From the NCBI GenBank assembly GCA_905182195.1, contig CAJJAW010000007.1, forward strand, positions 124,001-188,000: a stretch of 64,000 bases of DNA, given 5' to 3'. Made by a program: the position numbers and the translations under genes. Shown here piece by piece: positions 18,673 to 28,859 of the stretch. The notes beneath the pieces were generated by a model, which made no database searches, was not told the DNA's origin, and saw only the letters and a list, made by a program, of their open reading frames with translations. Numbering within the stretch: the stretch's first letter is position 1; every line of letters starts with the position of its first letter. The stretch is from Alphaproteobacteria bacterium UBA4588. GTDB lineage: Bacteria > Pseudomonadota > Alphaproteobacteria > Rhodobacterales > Rhodobacteraceae.

Positions 18673-19491
18673 TCACAAAGCGTTAATCCAATTAGCGATT
18701 TCCTGCATCGATGCTTCCGCGGTGCGGTCACTCCCGCAAGCCTGCAAGTAGGCATGTGGTTGGCCCAGTGCGAGCAGATGCGTAACCGGGTGATCTGTAT
18801 TTTGAGCTACCCAATCATTATCATCTGCAATCGGATCGCATTCTGCTTTCACCAAAAGCAACGGGGCGCCAGATGTTGAGAGCCTAGCACGAAATTCAGC
18901 CATATCCTCGCAGCCCAAGTGGCGATACATGGCACAAAGGGCAACGGTTTGCAGTCCATCAGAATTTTGGCCATAGGCAACATGTGATGGTCCCTCAAGG
19001 CTTCCGTATGCGCCATACAGGCTAACCAGCGCTTTCACTTTTTCAGGCTCACGCATGCTGGCCGCAGCCCAAAGCACCATAGCGCCACCAGCGCTATCGC
19101 CTGCTAAAATGACGTGATCCCGATCAGCGGTGAACTGGTTTGAAATTTCAGCAGCTTGGTCTGCCTGGGCTGGGAATTGATGCTCTGGGGCCAAAACATA
19201 GGGGGCCGCAAATACCTGTCGACCACTTAGCTTGGCCATCCAAGAACAGAGGGGTTGATGGGTCCACGGGCTGCCAACAATCCAGCCGCCCCCGTGGAAA
19301 TAGAGGATGTCTGCACCTTCTGTTCTCAAGTTTGGAATGAATTTCAGTCCCTTACCACTAAAAAAATTCACCTCTTCAATCGACACATCTGGCGCCGATA
19401 AGTGAGAAATTTTTGCGCGCTCGGCGGCGTAGTCTGCGCGCAGCTTATCGACAGGATCATTAACCCAATCTAGGATAGGCATTGCACTCAT
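18673..19491 (-). CDS. Alpha/beta hydrolase (esterase/lipase, HSL-like)
   Basis: The 272-residue protein has the hormone-sensitive-lipase-type oxyanion motif FHGGGWIVGSP, the nucleophile elbow LAGDSAGGAM, and C-terminal acid and histidine candidates in KAECDPIADDNDW and LGQPHAYLQ. It is predicted to hydrolyse short-chain esters in the cytoplasm, with natural substrate unknown. It is the last gene of the nrdR-rib-nusB run and overlaps the nusB end by four bases (ATGA), so it is probably cotranscribed. The link to riboflavin synthesis is positional only. Confidence 0.9.
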   Translation of the reverse strand: MSAMPILDWVNDPVDKLRADYAAERAKISHLSAPDVSIEEVNFFSGKGLKFIPNLRTEGADILYFHGGGWIVGSPWTHQPLCSWMAKLSGRQVFAAPYVLAPEHQFPAQADQAAEISNQFTADRDHVILAGDSAGGAMVLWAAASMREPEKVKALVSLYGAYGSLEGPSHVAYGQNSDGLQTVALCAMYRHLGCEDMAEFRARLSTSGAPLLLVKAECDPIADDNDWVAQNTDHPVTHLLALGQPHAYLQACGSDRTAEASMQEIANWINAL

Positions 19492-19967
19492 GCAAAAGAC
19501 TCAGGCTTTGCTTCGCGCGCCATATGATCCAAAACTGCATTAACAAAACCACGCTCTTTGCCGTCTGGGGAAAAGGCAAGAGCTACCTCAACATATTCAA
19601 CAATAGTAACTTTTGGCGGTGTATCCCCTTCTACAAATTCCGCACCCGCAGCCCGAAATAGCGCCCTAAGGGTCGGGTCAATACGCGCTATGGGCCATTT
19701 GGCGACCAAAGCACGATCAGTCATTTGGTCAATGCGGGCTTGATTGTTTACAGCCCCGGCAACAACTTGGGAGAAATGATCTACATCACCATCTTCAAGA
19801 CGTATACCGTCTATCTCCACGCCCATCCGGTGTTTTTCAAACTCTTTCAACACCGCATCTATGGGTTGGCTACTCGCCTCCATTTGAAAGAGTGCCTGCA
19901 CGGCGTACAAGCGACTGGCTGACTTCATTCGGCGCTTTTGGTTACCTGATAAATTAGAAACGCTCAT
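19488..19967 (-). CDS. nusB: Transcription antitermination factor NusB
   Basis: The 159-residue all-helical protein acts with NusE on rRNA boxA to prevent early termination. Family features are SASRLYAVQALFQMEAS at the N-terminus, YVEVALAFSPDGKERGFVNA and VLDHMAREAKPE at the C-terminus. An alternative start at the next Met (MKSASRLYA) would give a more usual N-terminus, since the first 13 residues are not conserved. It overlaps ribH by four bases upstream and the esterase by four downstream. The ribH-nusB pairing is common in bacteria. Confidence 0.96.
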   Translation of the reverse strand: MSVSNLSGNQKRRMKSASRLYAVQALFQMEASSQPIDAVLKEFEKHRMGVEIDGIRLEDGDVDHFSQVVAGAVNNQARIDQMTDRALVAKWPIARIDPTLRALFRAAGAEFVEGDTPPKVTIVEYVEVALAFSPDGKERGFVNAVLDHMAREAKPESFA

Positions 19968-20485
19968 ACTGTTTTGATTTCCTCAGTACGCAAAAATCCC
20001 AATTTTCCAGTGGGTTTGCCCCATTTTCGAGTCAAGGCGATCAAATGAAGTGCAGCAGCTGCAGCTGCGCCACCCTTATTTTGGCCATCCGCCTGGGCGC
20101 GCACTTTTGCCTGTGTATGATTCTCAACTGTAAGTATTCCATTGCCGATGCAGGCACCTTCTAGACCTAAAAGTTGCAAAGCACGACTGCTATCATTGCA
20201 AACAGTTTCGTAGTGCGTCGTTTCACCGCGAATAACACAGCCTAAGGCTACATAACCATCGAATTGTGATAATCTCTGGGCGATTGCTATAGCTGTTGGC
20301 ACTTCGAGAGCACCAGGCACCTCAACAAGTTCCCAACTTGCACCAGCAGCTTCAATCTCTGCTGTGGCTCCAGATATCATTTGCTCTGCAATATCTTTGT
20401 AATAAGGCGCTACCACAACGAGTAGGCTGACTGGTTTCTCAAACGATGGCCTATCTGCAGTATGATGCAGTTCAGTTGAAGCCAT
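19964..20485 (-). CDS. ribH: 6,7-dimethyl-8-ribityllumazine synthase
   Basis: RibH condenses the pyrimidinedione intermediate with dihydroxybutanone phosphate in the penultimate riboflavin step, as a 60-mer or smaller assembly. Family motifs visible in the 173 residues are VPGALEVPTAIAIAQR, VALGCVIRGETTHYETV (with the catalytic His in the ETTHYE stretch) and NGILTVENHTQAKVRA. The N-terminal 20 residues are not conserved. It sits between ribB and nusB, touching both within one to four bases, in a continuous minus-strand operon. Confidence 0.97.
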   Translation of the reverse strand: MASTELHHTADRPSFEKPVSLLVVVAPYYKDIAEQMISGATAEIEAAGASWELVEVPGALEVPTAIAIAQRLSQFDGYVALGCVIRGETTHYETVCNDSSRALQLLGLEGACIGNGILTVENHTQAKVRAQADGQNKGGAAAAAALHLIALTRKWGKPTGKLGFLRTEEIKTV

Positions 20486-21618
20486 TAGCTTAGTTCCACA
20501 ATTTTTTGTGTGCCTAAAATTTCCAGTCCATATGCCTCAAGACCCACGATTTTGGGCTCTGGAGAATTCGTTAACAATATAAGCTTTGACAGGCCAAGTG
20601 ATGAGAGAATTTGGGCACCAACACCATATTGGCGCAATGTTTGCGGGCTACCGTCGTCTGTTGCACTGATTTTCATATGCAAATCACGCAGCAGCACCAA
20701 GACGCCCCGGCCCTCATCTGCGATTATCTTCATCGACTCTGAAAATTCGAAAGCCCTGCCCGCAGCACCAGTGCCAACCATATCAAGCATAGGGTCCAAT
20801 GAATGCATCCGCACTAAAACAGGTTTCAATCCTCTAATGTCGCCTTTGATCAAGGCAATATGCTCAGCCCCTTGGGTCTCATCGTTAAAGATGCGCATTT
20901 GCCATTCACCGCCAAACTCAGATTGGATTACCTGCTCGCCCTTTGCGCGCACCAGATTGTCATGGCGTCGACGGTAGGCGATTAGGTCGCTGATGGTTCC
21001 AATTTTCAGCCCATGCTCTTGCGCGAAGCCGATTAGATCCGGCAAGCGCGCCATGCTGCCGTCATCATTCATTATTTCACAGATCACACCCGATGGGTTG
21101 AGCCCCGCCAGTCGCGAAATATCTATGGCTGCCTCTGTATGGCCCGCCCGAACCAAAACGCCACCGTGTGCGCGCAATGGAAATACATGCCCCGGCGTCG
21201 CAATGTCCGCAGCCGTCTTGTTAGAATCTATAGCTACGGCCACAGTTCTGGCCCGATCATGGGCAGAAATTCCCGTGGTTACACCTTCGCGGGCTTCAAT
21301 AGAAATGGTGAAGGCAGTTTCATGACGGGAGGAATTATATGTCGACATCAATTGCAGACCCAAAGCCTCAACCCTGTCACTCGTCAATGTTAGGCATATC
21401 AGGCCACGACCATATCTGGCCATGAAGTTAATAGCCTCAGGGGTAGCCATCTGCGCCGGAATAACTAGGTCACCTTCATTTTCACGGTCTTCGTGATCAA
21501 CAAGCACAAACATCCTGCCATTTCGTGCATCTTCGATGATCTCTTCAATAGGTGAAATCACTTTTGCCATGTCACGCTCAACAGCGCCCGGCGTTTCAAA
21601 TGGCAGTCGATCATTCAT
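20485..21618 (-). CDS. ribB: Dihydroxybutanone-phosphate synthase with degenerate GTP cyclohydrolase II domain
   Basis: The N-terminal half (to about residue 215) is RibB, making dihydroxybutanone phosphate from ribulose 5-phosphate. It shows VDHEDRENEGDLVIPAQM, FMARYGRGLICL, SAHDRARTV and the RAGHTEAAIDISRLAGL region. The C-terminal half is folded like GTP cyclohydrolase II (RibA), with VLVRMHSLDPMLDMVG and RQYGVGAQILSSLGLSKL. However, the zinc-binding cysteines of true RibA, expected near SRCDCG, are absent. It therefore probably has RibB activity only, as known for RibBX-type proteins of alphaproteobacteria, and another GTP cyclohydrolase II must exist elsewhere. Confidence 0.93.
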   Translation of the reverse strand: MNDRLPFETPGAVERDMAKVISPIEEIIEDARNGRMFVLVDHEDRENEGDLVIPAQMATPEAINFMARYGRGLICLTLTSDRVEALGLQLMSTYNSSRHETAFTISIEAREGVTTGISAHDRARTVAVAIDSNKTAADIATPGHVFPLRAHGGVLVRAGHTEAAIDISRLAGLNPSGVICEIMNDDGSMARLPDLIGFAQEHGLKIGTISDLIAYRRRHDNLVRAKGEQVIQSEFGGEWQMRIFNDETQGAEHIALIKGDIRGLKPVLVRMHSLDPMLDMVGTGAAGRAFEFSESMKIIADEGRGVLVLLRDLHMKISATDDGSPQTLRQYGVGAQILSSLGLSKLILLTNSPEPKIVGLEAYGLEILGTQKIVELS

Positions 21619-21621
21619 AAG

Positions 21622-22210
21622 CTAGGTCCAATCTTGCAGGCGCGCGACATAGCGGGCTAAAGTGTCAATTTCTAAATTTACCTGATCACCAATCTGGACC
21701 CCACCCCAAGTGGTAACCACTTTTGTATGCGGGAATGAAGTTGATACCAAATTCTGCGCCATTGACTTCGTTCACGGTCAAAGACGTACCATTTAAGGAC
21801 ACTGAGCCCTTTGGGGCTATAAATTTTGCGAGTGCGTCTGGGGCCCGTAAGGTAACACGCGTGCTCCCACCCTCATCGTGCATCGCAACAATTTTGGCCA
21901 CACCGTCAACATGGCCAGACACAATATGCCCACCCAGCTCATCACCGACTTTTAACGCACGCTCAAGATTTATCGGAGCATTAATATACCAATCTCCAAT
22001 ATTAGTGAAGGCAACACTTTCGGTGGATACATCAACTGAAAAGCTATCCACAGTTTTTTCTACAACCGTTAGACAAACCCCGTTACATGCAATCGAAGCA
22101 CCAATATTAACGGAGATAAGATCATAAGAAGTTGCAATCTCAATGCGTAAATCAGCAGCTTGCGTCAAAGATCGGATGGCGCCAACATCAGTTATGATAC
22201 CCGTGAACAT
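21622..22210 (-). CDS. ribE: Riboflavin synthase alpha chain, frameshifted by one inserted base
   Basis: The enzyme dismutates two lumazines to riboflavin. It starts MFTGIITDVGAI, has the first lumazine-binding repeat with ACNGVCLTVV and the second with SLNGTSLTVNEVNG. The continuous frame ends early at 21686 with a nonsense tail after FGINFIP. In the next frame the expected end follows directly: HTKVVTTWGGVQIGDQV and then DTLARYVARLQDWT to TAG 21622-21624. A single extra base at about 21730 explains this. With it removed the protein is about 196 residues, normal length. It lies directly upstream of ribB. I judge it a working gene with a sequence error, but a real frameshift cannot be excluded. 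Confidence 0.92.
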
Positions 22211-22477
22211 GGTTTTCCCCTTTCAGCAGTCACTACCCCCAGTACTGGCTTGGGGCAAGGGTTTCAGCATGAATTGAAAGTGCGACAATTCGCGTTAGGA
22301 AACAAGTGTAGGTGACTATAACTAAATTACACAACATTATTCCAAATGGTTACTTAATTAGATATTTTACATTAGCCAGTTAAATTAACCATTTTTTGTT
22401 ACCCTAGGGGCACCATGACCATTTTTTATAAAATGCCGACACATACGGATAGGCATCAGTCATTCTTTCTGGTGGCA

Positions 22478-23572
22478 CTAATGCAATGCACGCCAGTGTT
22501 GTCGTACGTCTGAGCTAATTTTTCGACAACTCACTAAGGTAAATCGCCTAGCATCCGTCAACCGGTCCAAGCCCAATTCAGCCACTCCAGCCAAACCATC
22601 TGCCCCAATAGAAAGTCCAGCATTATAGACAATAAGATCATCAACCAAATCAGCTTTCAGTAAGGAGGCGGCTAAACTACCACCCCCTTCGCAAAAAACT
22701 GATGTTAGCCCCGTAACACCAAGCGCTTGCAACAAAGCCACCACATTAAGCTGACCGTTCACTACCTTTGGTATTTCCAGAAGCTTATCACAATCATCAA
22801 GCCAGGCATCTTTCCCCGTCGCGCCCGGCCCATGGCAGAGCCAAAGTGGTGCGACATCACGAGATGATTTCAAAGCTGCACCCACAAAATCTAAATCAGT
22901 AGACGCTATAATACGAACTGGCTGAGAAATTTGGCCCAAATTGCGCGCTATCAGACTAGGGTCATCTGCCTTAACCGTACCACTTCCAACCAAAACAGCA
23001 TCATGGCATGCACGCAGACCATGTACATCTCGACGCGACGCTTCAGAAGTGATCCACTGGCTTTCCCCAGTAAAGGTCGCAATTCTGCCATCAAGCGACA
23101 TGGCGAGTTTCAAAGTCAACCGCGGCCTACCTTTAGCCAAACGTATAAAAAATCCACGGTGCGCAACTTTAGCCTGCTCTGACATGCAACCTAAATCAAC
23201 GTCAATTCCAGCTGCTTTCAATTCTGCAAGACCGGCCCCGGAGACTCGGGGGTCCGGATCCGTCAAAGCCACCACGCAACGGCGAATGCCGGCAGTCACT
23301 AAGGCCTCAGCGCATGGGCCAGTGAGGCCATGATGCGCGCATGGTTCTAATGTAACATATGCGGTTGCAGAATGTGCTTGGGCCCCCGCCTGGCGCAAAG
23401 CTATAACCTCAGCGTGCGGACGCCCACCCTTCTGTGTCCAGCCCCGGCCAACGATCCGACCATCCTTCACAATAACGCAGCCAACAGCGGGGTTTGGCCA
23501 AACATTACCTTGCCCGCGTTGACCTAAATTTAATGCCAACGTCATGTAACGTACATCGTTTACGGCAGTCAC
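22478..23572 (-). CDS. ribD: Bifunctional riboflavin deaminase/reductase RibD
   Basis: This 364-residue two-domain enzyme deaminates and then reduces the pyrimidine intermediate of riboflavin synthesis. The N-terminal zinc deaminase domain has [10 protein letters not shown], the catalytic [11 protein letters not shown] and the zinc cysteines in [17 protein letters not shown]. The C-terminal reductase domain has [38 protein letters not shown] and [13 protein letters not shown]. Its start overlaps the nrdR stop by four bases, which is the normal arrangement. A 267-bp gap separates it from ribE. I looked there for an FMN riboswitch and found none. Confidence 0.97.
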   Translation of the reverse strand: MTAVNDVRYMTLALNLGQRGQGNVWPNPAVGCVIVKDGRIVGRGWTQKGGRPHAEVIALRQAGAQAHSATAYVTLEPCAHHGLTGPCAEALVTAGIRRCVVALTDPDPRVSGAGLAELKAAGIDVDLGCMSEQAKVAHRGFFIRLAKGRPRLTLKLAMSLDGRIATFTGESQWITSEASRRDVHGLRACHDAVLVGSGTVKADDPSLIARNLGQISQPVRIIASTDLDFVGAALKSSRDVAPLWLCHGPGATGKDAWLDDCDKLLEIPKVVNGQLNVVALLQALGVTGLTSVFCEGGGSLAASLLKADLVDDLIVYNAGLSIGADGLAGVAELGLDRLTDARRFTLVSCRKISSDVRQHWRALH

Positions 23573-24036
23573 TCTTCAAGCGGCAAATTTGGCCGCAGCT
23601 CTGAAACAAACTTGTCAAAGTCATCAGCAGCTTGGAAGTTTTTATATACACTTGCGAACCGCACATAAGCCACAGTATCAATCCGAGCCAAAGCCTCCAT
23701 TACAATCTCGCCAATAGCAGTGGAAGGAATGTCTGTGTCCCCCATACTCTCCAACCGGCGTACAATGCCTGAAATCATTTGGTCCATCCGCTCCATTTCC
23801 ACTGGGCGTTTTTGCAGTGCTATACGAATTGAGCGTTCGAGTTTAGTGCGGTCAAAATCTTCGCGGCGACCATTTGACTTGATGACCACCAAATCCCGTA
23901 ATTGAACCCGCTCGTAGGACGTAAATCGGCCACTACAAGCTGGACAAAACCTTCGCCTTCTAATTGCAACATGATCTTCGGCAGGACGAGAATCTTTTAC
24001 CTGAGTGTCAACATTTCCACAAAACGGGCAACGCAT
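23569..24036 (-). CDS. nrdR: Transcriptional repressor NrdR
   Basis: NrdR represses ribonucleotide reductase genes in response to ATP/dATP. The 155-residue protein has the N-terminal zinc ribbon ([18 protein letters not shown] ... [16 protein letters not shown]) with four cysteines and the ATP-cone domain ([20 protein letters not shown]). It is the first gene of the operon nrdR-ribD-ribE-ribB-ribH-nusB. The 238-bp upstream gap contains a perfect DnaA box. Confidence 0.98.
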   Translation of the reverse strand: MRCPFCGNVDTQVKDSRPAEDHVAIRRRRFCPACSGRFTSYERVQLRDLVVIKSNGRREDFDRTKLERSIRIALQKRPVEMERMDQMISGIVRRLESMGDTDIPSTAIGEIVMEALARIDTVAYVRFASVYKNFQAADDFDKFVSELRPNLPLEE

Positions 24037-24078
24037 GTGCCATCCCCTTTAAGTTTAAGTCTAGGGCGTTGCGCCCAC

Positions 24079-24087
24079 TTATCCACA
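24079..24087 (+). promoter_or_regulatory. Perfect DnaA-box sequence upstream of nrdR
   Basis: TTATCCACA matches the DnaA consensus exactly and lies 43 bp before the nrdR start, a position where DnaA could affect transcription. DnaA control of nrd genes is known in other bacteria. No NrdR box was seen nearby. A chance match is possible. Confidence 0.35.
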
Positions 24088-24226
24088 CCTGTTATAACCT
24101 TTTACTACGACTTGGGTAGGGGGGAATTGCACACACTGGATTTTGTGCTTTGCATCAATTAAGGTGAAAAGCGTACTATGGGAAATGCTTCTTATAGAGC
24201 CTCATTGCCGAGAAATTCAGACTTTT

Positions 24227-24259
24227 AAAAAGTCCCCACAAAGTGAGGCCTTTTTAAAA
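24227..24259 (-). terminator. Probable rho-independent terminator of rpoD
   Basis: An imperfect inverted repeat (aaaaagtccccac ... gtgaggccttttt) begins about 16 bp downstream of the rpoD stop. Read on the minus strand the hairpin is followed by a T-run and is A-rich on the other side. Confidence 0.7.
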
Positions 24260-24274
24260 TCATCGTCAGGGTCT

Positions 24275-26242
24275 CTATTGGTCTAGAAAGCTGCGAAGCT
24301 TGCGGCTACGGCTTGGGTGCTTAAGTTTGCGCAACGCTTTAGCTTCAATCTGACGGATACGCTCGCGCGTTACACTGAACTGTTGGCCAACTTCTTCCAA
24401 AGTATGGTCAGTGTTCATGCCAATCCCAAAACGCATCCGCAAGACCCGCTCTTCACGTGGGGTAAGGCTAGCTAAAACACGCGTTGTAGTTTCTTTCAGG
24501 TTTTCCTGAATAGCACTGTCTAACGGCAGAACCGCATTTTTATCTTCGATGAAGTCTCCAAGTTGTGAGTCCTCCTCATCACCTATTGGTGTTTCCAAAG
24601 AAATTGGCTCTTTGGCTATTTTCATGACCTTACGCACTTTTTCCAAAGGCATTTGCAGCTTGGTTGCTAATTCCTCAGGTGTTGGCTCACGCCCAATCTC
24701 ATGCAGCATTTGGCGCCCAGTACGGACAAGCTTATTAATCGTTTCAATCATATGAACCGGGATTCGGATTGTACGAGCCTGATCTGCAATTGAACGCGTG
24801 ATAGCCTGACGGATCCACCAAGTGGCATATGTGCTAAACTTATAACCTCGCCGATATTCAAACTTATCAACAGCTTTCATTAAGCCAATGTTGCCCTCTT
24901 GAATGAGGTCTAAAAACTGCAAACCACGGTTTGTATATTTTTTAGCAATAGAAATTACCAATCGCAGGTTGGCTTCAACCATTTCTTTTTTTGCTTGGCG
25001 AGCTTCTTTTTCACCTTTTTGAACTTGCTGGACAATACGGCGGAATTCGCTGATATCAAGGCCAACATACTGTCCAACTTGGGCCATTTCGGCACGCAAT
25101 TCCTCAACTTTTGTAAGACTGCGTTCCATAAACATCTTCCAGCCACGACCAGACTTTTCCTTGACGTCGGTCAACCAGTTTGGATCAAGCTCACGCCCAC
25201 GATAAGCATTAATAAATTCACGACGGTTAATCCTAGCTTGGTCGGCCAATTTTACCATTGAGCTGTCAATAGACATGATCCTACGGTTAATGCCATAAAG
25301 TTGGTCGATCAAAGCTTCTATCCGATTGTTATGTAAATGTAATTCATTTACTGACAATACGATTTCAGACCGTAACTTCTGATATTTTGCCTCAGAATCG
25401 TTAGAGAAGCTTTGATCTTCATTAAGTGTGGCTGAAATACGCACATCTTGCATTTCAGCGAGCAAAGCATAATCATGAGCGATAACATCAAGTGTTTCCA
25501 AAACCCTAGGCTTCAGGGCCGCTTCCATAGCAGCCAGTGACAGGTTCACGCCTTCATCTTCGTCGTCATCATCATCGACAATGATCGCATTACCATCTGC
25601 ATCCAGGACAGTGCTGGCAGCATTAGTCTCTTCATTTGGCGCCTCCGGCGCTACAACCGGGGTCACTTCCTCTTCACCCATGTGATGGCCAAATGTAGTA
25701 TCTAGATCGATTACATCTCGCAGCAAAATATCTTCACTTAGCAATTCGTCCCGCCAAATTGTAATCGCTTGAAACGTCAGCGGGCTTTCACAAAGCCCTG
25801 CAATCATTGTTTTTCGACCTGCTTCAATGCGCTTGGCTATCGCAATTTCGCCCTCACGGCTTAAAAGCTCAACCGACCCCATTTCACGAAGATACATCCG
25901 TACTGGGTCATCTGTGCGATCTAATTTTTCGTTATTAGCACCAGCTAAAGCAATATCTCTGTTTTGGCTTGTAGAAACTAAATCGGTCGGGCCTTTGTCT
26001 TCTTCAGACTCGTGCTCCTCAGTAACCTGAATGCCCATTTCCGAAAGCATCGACATCACATCCTCAATCTGGTCAGAGGAAACCTGATCCGGTGGCAAAA
26101 CCGTATTGAGCTGATCGTAAGTAATATACCCACGCTCACGAGCATCACCGATCATTTTTTTGACCGCTGTTTGGCTCATGTCAATCATCGGCTCTTTTGC
26201 GGCGGCATCTTGCTTGCGGTCGTCATTATCCTTGGCGGCCAT
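24275..26242 (-). CDS. rpoD: RNA polymerase primary sigma factor (sigma-70)
   Basis: At 655 residues this is the housekeeping sigma factor. Region 1.1 is near residues 20-90 ([19 protein letters not shown]), and an acidic stretch DDDDDEDEG marks the non-conserved region. Region 2 contains [20 protein letters not shown] and the -10 recognition helix [20 protein letters not shown]. Region 4.2 has the -35 helix-turn-helix [20 protein letters not shown]. It lies 123 bp downstream of dnaG on the same strand, the usual dnaG-rpoD order, and is followed by a terminator. Confidence 0.99.
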   Translation of the reverse strand: MAAKDNDDRKQDAAAKEPMIDMSQTAVKKMIGDARERGYITYDQLNTVLPPDQVSSDQIEDVMSMLSEMGIQVTEEHESEEDKGPTDLVSTSQNRDIALAGANNEKLDRTDDPVRMYLREMGSVELLSREGEIAIAKRIEAGRKTMIAGLCESPLTFQAITIWRDELLSEDILLRDVIDLDTTFGHHMGEEEVTPVVAPEAPNEETNAASTVLDADGNAIIVDDDDDEDEGVNLSLAAMEAALKPRVLETLDVIAHDYALLAEMQDVRISATLNEDQSFSNDSEAKYQKLRSEIVLSVNELHLHNNRIEALIDQLYGINRRIMSIDSSMVKLADQARINRREFINAYRGRELDPNWLTDVKEKSGRGWKMFMERSLTKVEELRAEMAQVGQYVGLDISEFRRIVQQVQKGEKEARQAKKEMVEANLRLVISIAKKYTNRGLQFLDLIQEGNIGLMKAVDKFEYRRGYKFSTYATWWIRQAITRSIADQARTIRIPVHMIETINKLVRTGRQMLHEIGREPTPEELATKLQMPLEKVRKVMKIAKEPISLETPIGDEEDSQLGDFIEDKNAVLPLDSAIQENLKETTTRVLASLTPREERVLRMRFGIGMNTDHTLEEVGQQFSVTRERIRQIEAKALRKLKHPSRSRKLRSFLDQ

Positions 26243-26365
26243 GCGCTGAGGCTCCTTGTCCTTGGGACGCTCGACTGAACATCGTAGCGAATCAATATCC
26301 TAACTGATTCTATAAGTCATGTAGCCTGATTCGGTTACCAGTTCCCACCCCTACCAAGATTACTA

Positions 26366-28298
26366 TCAGTTTGGTTTTGAAAACCTGATCTGTTCAAGCA
26401 AACTATCAAGTGTTTTTTGCTCTTCAAGCTTCACCTTCAGGCCGTTTGTGGCCGTTTTATATTCAGTTGTATCTTCCTGACTTCCCTGGGTCGTTCTTTG
26501 AACATGCTTCGCAGATTCGCTAAGTCGCCAAGTGAGGCCTTCATCATCCAAATCAGATAGATCTTGCACCGCCTCCGCAACCTCTCGCCCATGGGCAGCT
26601 GTTGCAAACATTTGGGCAAACTCTTGTTGGAGACAGGAGATCACTAATTCGACATCATTACAGTGGCGCACAGACGGTGCTATTTGCACGTGGGGAAGCC
26701 CAAGCAAAACATCAAGACACTCCATCCCAAAAACTTGTCCAGCAGCATCCCAGACCCCCTCCACCGGGCCTGAGTACTGCAACAAAAAACGTTGTATATC
26801 ACGATGTTGGGGTTTTACGAACTGCAACTCTTCTAGTTGCCCCTCAACAGTGGCCAACGCTTCAGGTGTTTTCAACAGGCTCGCCAAAATCACAGACTGC
26901 CGCAAAACGTTGCTATGTTCAGAAGAACTGGCCAAAGAGGACGATCTCGTAGTAGCTTGCGGCTGTATTGGCACAGTTGCACCTTTCGGCATAAATCGTC
27001 GACTTTGCGATTTTGGGCGAAACAACTCCCAGCGCATGTCCTTAACAGCCTGACCATAATGTCCACGGATTGACGGGTCTTTGATCAGCCGTAACTTTTC
27101 ACGCAATATTTTATCGAGGGCCGCTTTGCGTTCTGGGCTATCAAAGTTTTTACCATAAATTTCACGCTCCCAGAGCAAGTCCACCATCGGACGCGCAGTG
27201 TCCAAAAGCTGTTGCATGGTAGCCGGCCCGCCTGAACGAATCAAATCATCTGGATCTTGGCCCGCAGGCATCACAGCAAACCGTAACGATTTTCCAGCCT
27301 CAAGGAGAGGCAAAGCAAGGTCCATAACTCGCTGTGCAGCACGAATACCAGCAGTATCACCGTCCAAAGCAATAATAGGCTCATCTGACACCCGCCACAT
27401 CAACTGCAACTGAGTTTCTGAAATAGCCGTCCCCAAAGGCGCCACAGCTGCGCCAAACCCGGCTTCAACTAATGCGATCACGTCCATGTAACCCTCAGCC
27501 AAAATCAACGGTTCACCCTTGCCTGTAGCCTCACGAGCTGGACCATAGTTGTATAGGCTTCTACCCTTGTCGAAGAGTTCCGTTTCAGGAGAGTTCAGAT
27601 ATTTGGCATTATCATTAGGATCCATGGCCCGACCACCAAATCCGATGCTGCGGCCCTGTGGGTCTCGGATCGGAAAAATGATACGGTTGCGAAAGGTATC
27701 ATAAGGACGTTTACCCTTGCTGGAGGGCTTGGCCAGCCCCACTGCTAAGATCAACTCTTCCTCAACACTTTTGCCGGTTAAGTGATCCCACAAACCTTGC
27801 CAAGTTTCAGGAGCAAAGCCAATCTCAAACCTATCAAGAGCTTCTTGCGTCAAGCCGCGGCCCGTCAAGTAGCCCCGCGCATCTGCGCCAGCACTGGTAT
27901 TTAGCTGTAATCTAAAAAATTGTAACGCCTGCTCCATCACGTCAGTTAATTGCGTACGCCGGTCAGCTTTTTGTTGGGCCAAAGGATCTCGAGTAGGCAT
28001 CGGCATTCCAGCTTCTCGCGCTAAAATTTCGACCGCTTCCATGAAAGAGACATTCTCAGTCTCTTTGATAAAGCCCAGCGCATCCCCTTTTGCATGACAG
28101 CCAAAGCAGTAGTAATATCCCTTGCGGTCATCTACATGAAAACTTGCTGATTTCTCTTGATGAAAAGGGCATGGTGCCCACATATCACCCTTTACCTTGG
28201 TTTGATTTTCGAGTGTCCCACACAACTTTACGCCCCACAACCTGTGTGATCGAGATCCTACTACGTAATTCATCTAAAAACCCTGGTGGCAATGACAT
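26366..28298 (-). CDS. dnaG: DNA primase DnaG, frameshifted by one inserted base near the N-terminus
   Basis: DnaG makes RNA primers for replication. The normal start is ATG 28298 (MSLPPGFLDELRSRISITQ, then KVVWDTRKSNQGKG). The frame then shifts because a GGG run at 28188-28190 has one G too many, and DMWAPCPFHQEKSASFHVDD continues in the next frame. Without this correction one sees only a frame from 28273 with a nonsense N-terminus. The zinc-binding domain is CPFHQEK ... YYCFGCHAKGDALGF. The TOPRIM core is EPLILAEGYMDVIALVEAG with EPIIALDGDTAGIRAAQ. The C-terminal helicase-interaction domain reaches LLEQIRFSKPN. The gene begins nine bases after soxG and precedes rpoD. An essential gene should be intact, so an error is likely. 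Confidence 0.95.
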
Positions 28299-28307
28299 GG
28301 ACTTTTC

Positions 28308-28859
28308 CTAAACCTTCTGCGTGCGAGCCGCCACCGATTCCATTGCAACAGCCAAATCATGTACAACTGTAAGTGCCATCGACCGAAATACCATCACCCT
28401 AAAATGCGATTTACCCAAACAAGATATGCTCGCTTGCATATGCATCAACATGCTACGTTGTGTCATACCAGTTTTGAAACTTTTGCTCCGCATGTCCAAG
28501 GGAGTAACCCGCGCCAAAACATCCCTGACCTCAGGACCAGAGATATCAACGATACACCACCCATCGCTTACATCAGTTACAGCAGCATATTGAAGTAACT
28601 TGGCAGAGGGCTCGACACCCATAAGCGCAATATGCGCATGGTCAAACCAAAGTGCATAGGCCACTCCAGTACGCTTCATCACATGCGCCGTCGGCCATTC
28701 CAAACCCATCTGGATGCCTAAAACAGCGGCGACCTGTTTCAATTTCTTACCAAAGGGCGCGACTAAAAATAAGGGTGTCTTCACCTCCTCAACATACACA
28801 GTGCCAATTTTAAGTGGCAAAGCAGTCGCAGCAGCCGCTGTTGCGTATAAATCAACCAC
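28308..28859 (-). CDS. soxG: Sarcosine oxidase gamma subunit
   Basis: This is the small subunit of heterotetrameric sarcosine oxidase. From GTG 28859 (VVDLYATAAAATALPL) it has 183 residues and overlaps the soxA stop by eight bases. A longer frame reaches back to 28925, but those codons lie inside soxA. Family features are VEPSAKLLQYAAVTDVSDGW, DISGPEVRDVLARVTPLDM and the end FRSMALTVVHDLAVAMES. The subunit is related to the glycine-cleavage T fold and stabilises the complex. It is the last gene of soxBDAG, and dnaG starts nine bases downstream. Confidence 0.9.
   Translation of the reverse strand: MVDLYATAAAATALPLKIGTVYVEEVKTPLFLVAPFGKKLKQVAAVLGIQMGLEWPTAHVMKRTGVAYALWFDHAHIALMGVEPSAKLLQYAAVTDVSDGWCIVDISGPEVRDVLARVTPLDMRSKSFKTGMTQRSMLMHMQASISCLGKSHFRVMVFRSMALTVVHDLAVAMESVAARTQKV

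Noticed and set aside
22211..22477. FMN riboswitch in the gap between ribD and ribE
   Set aside because: I looked for the conserved core elements of the RFN element on the minus strand and did not find them. The gap is AT-rich and unstructured by eye.
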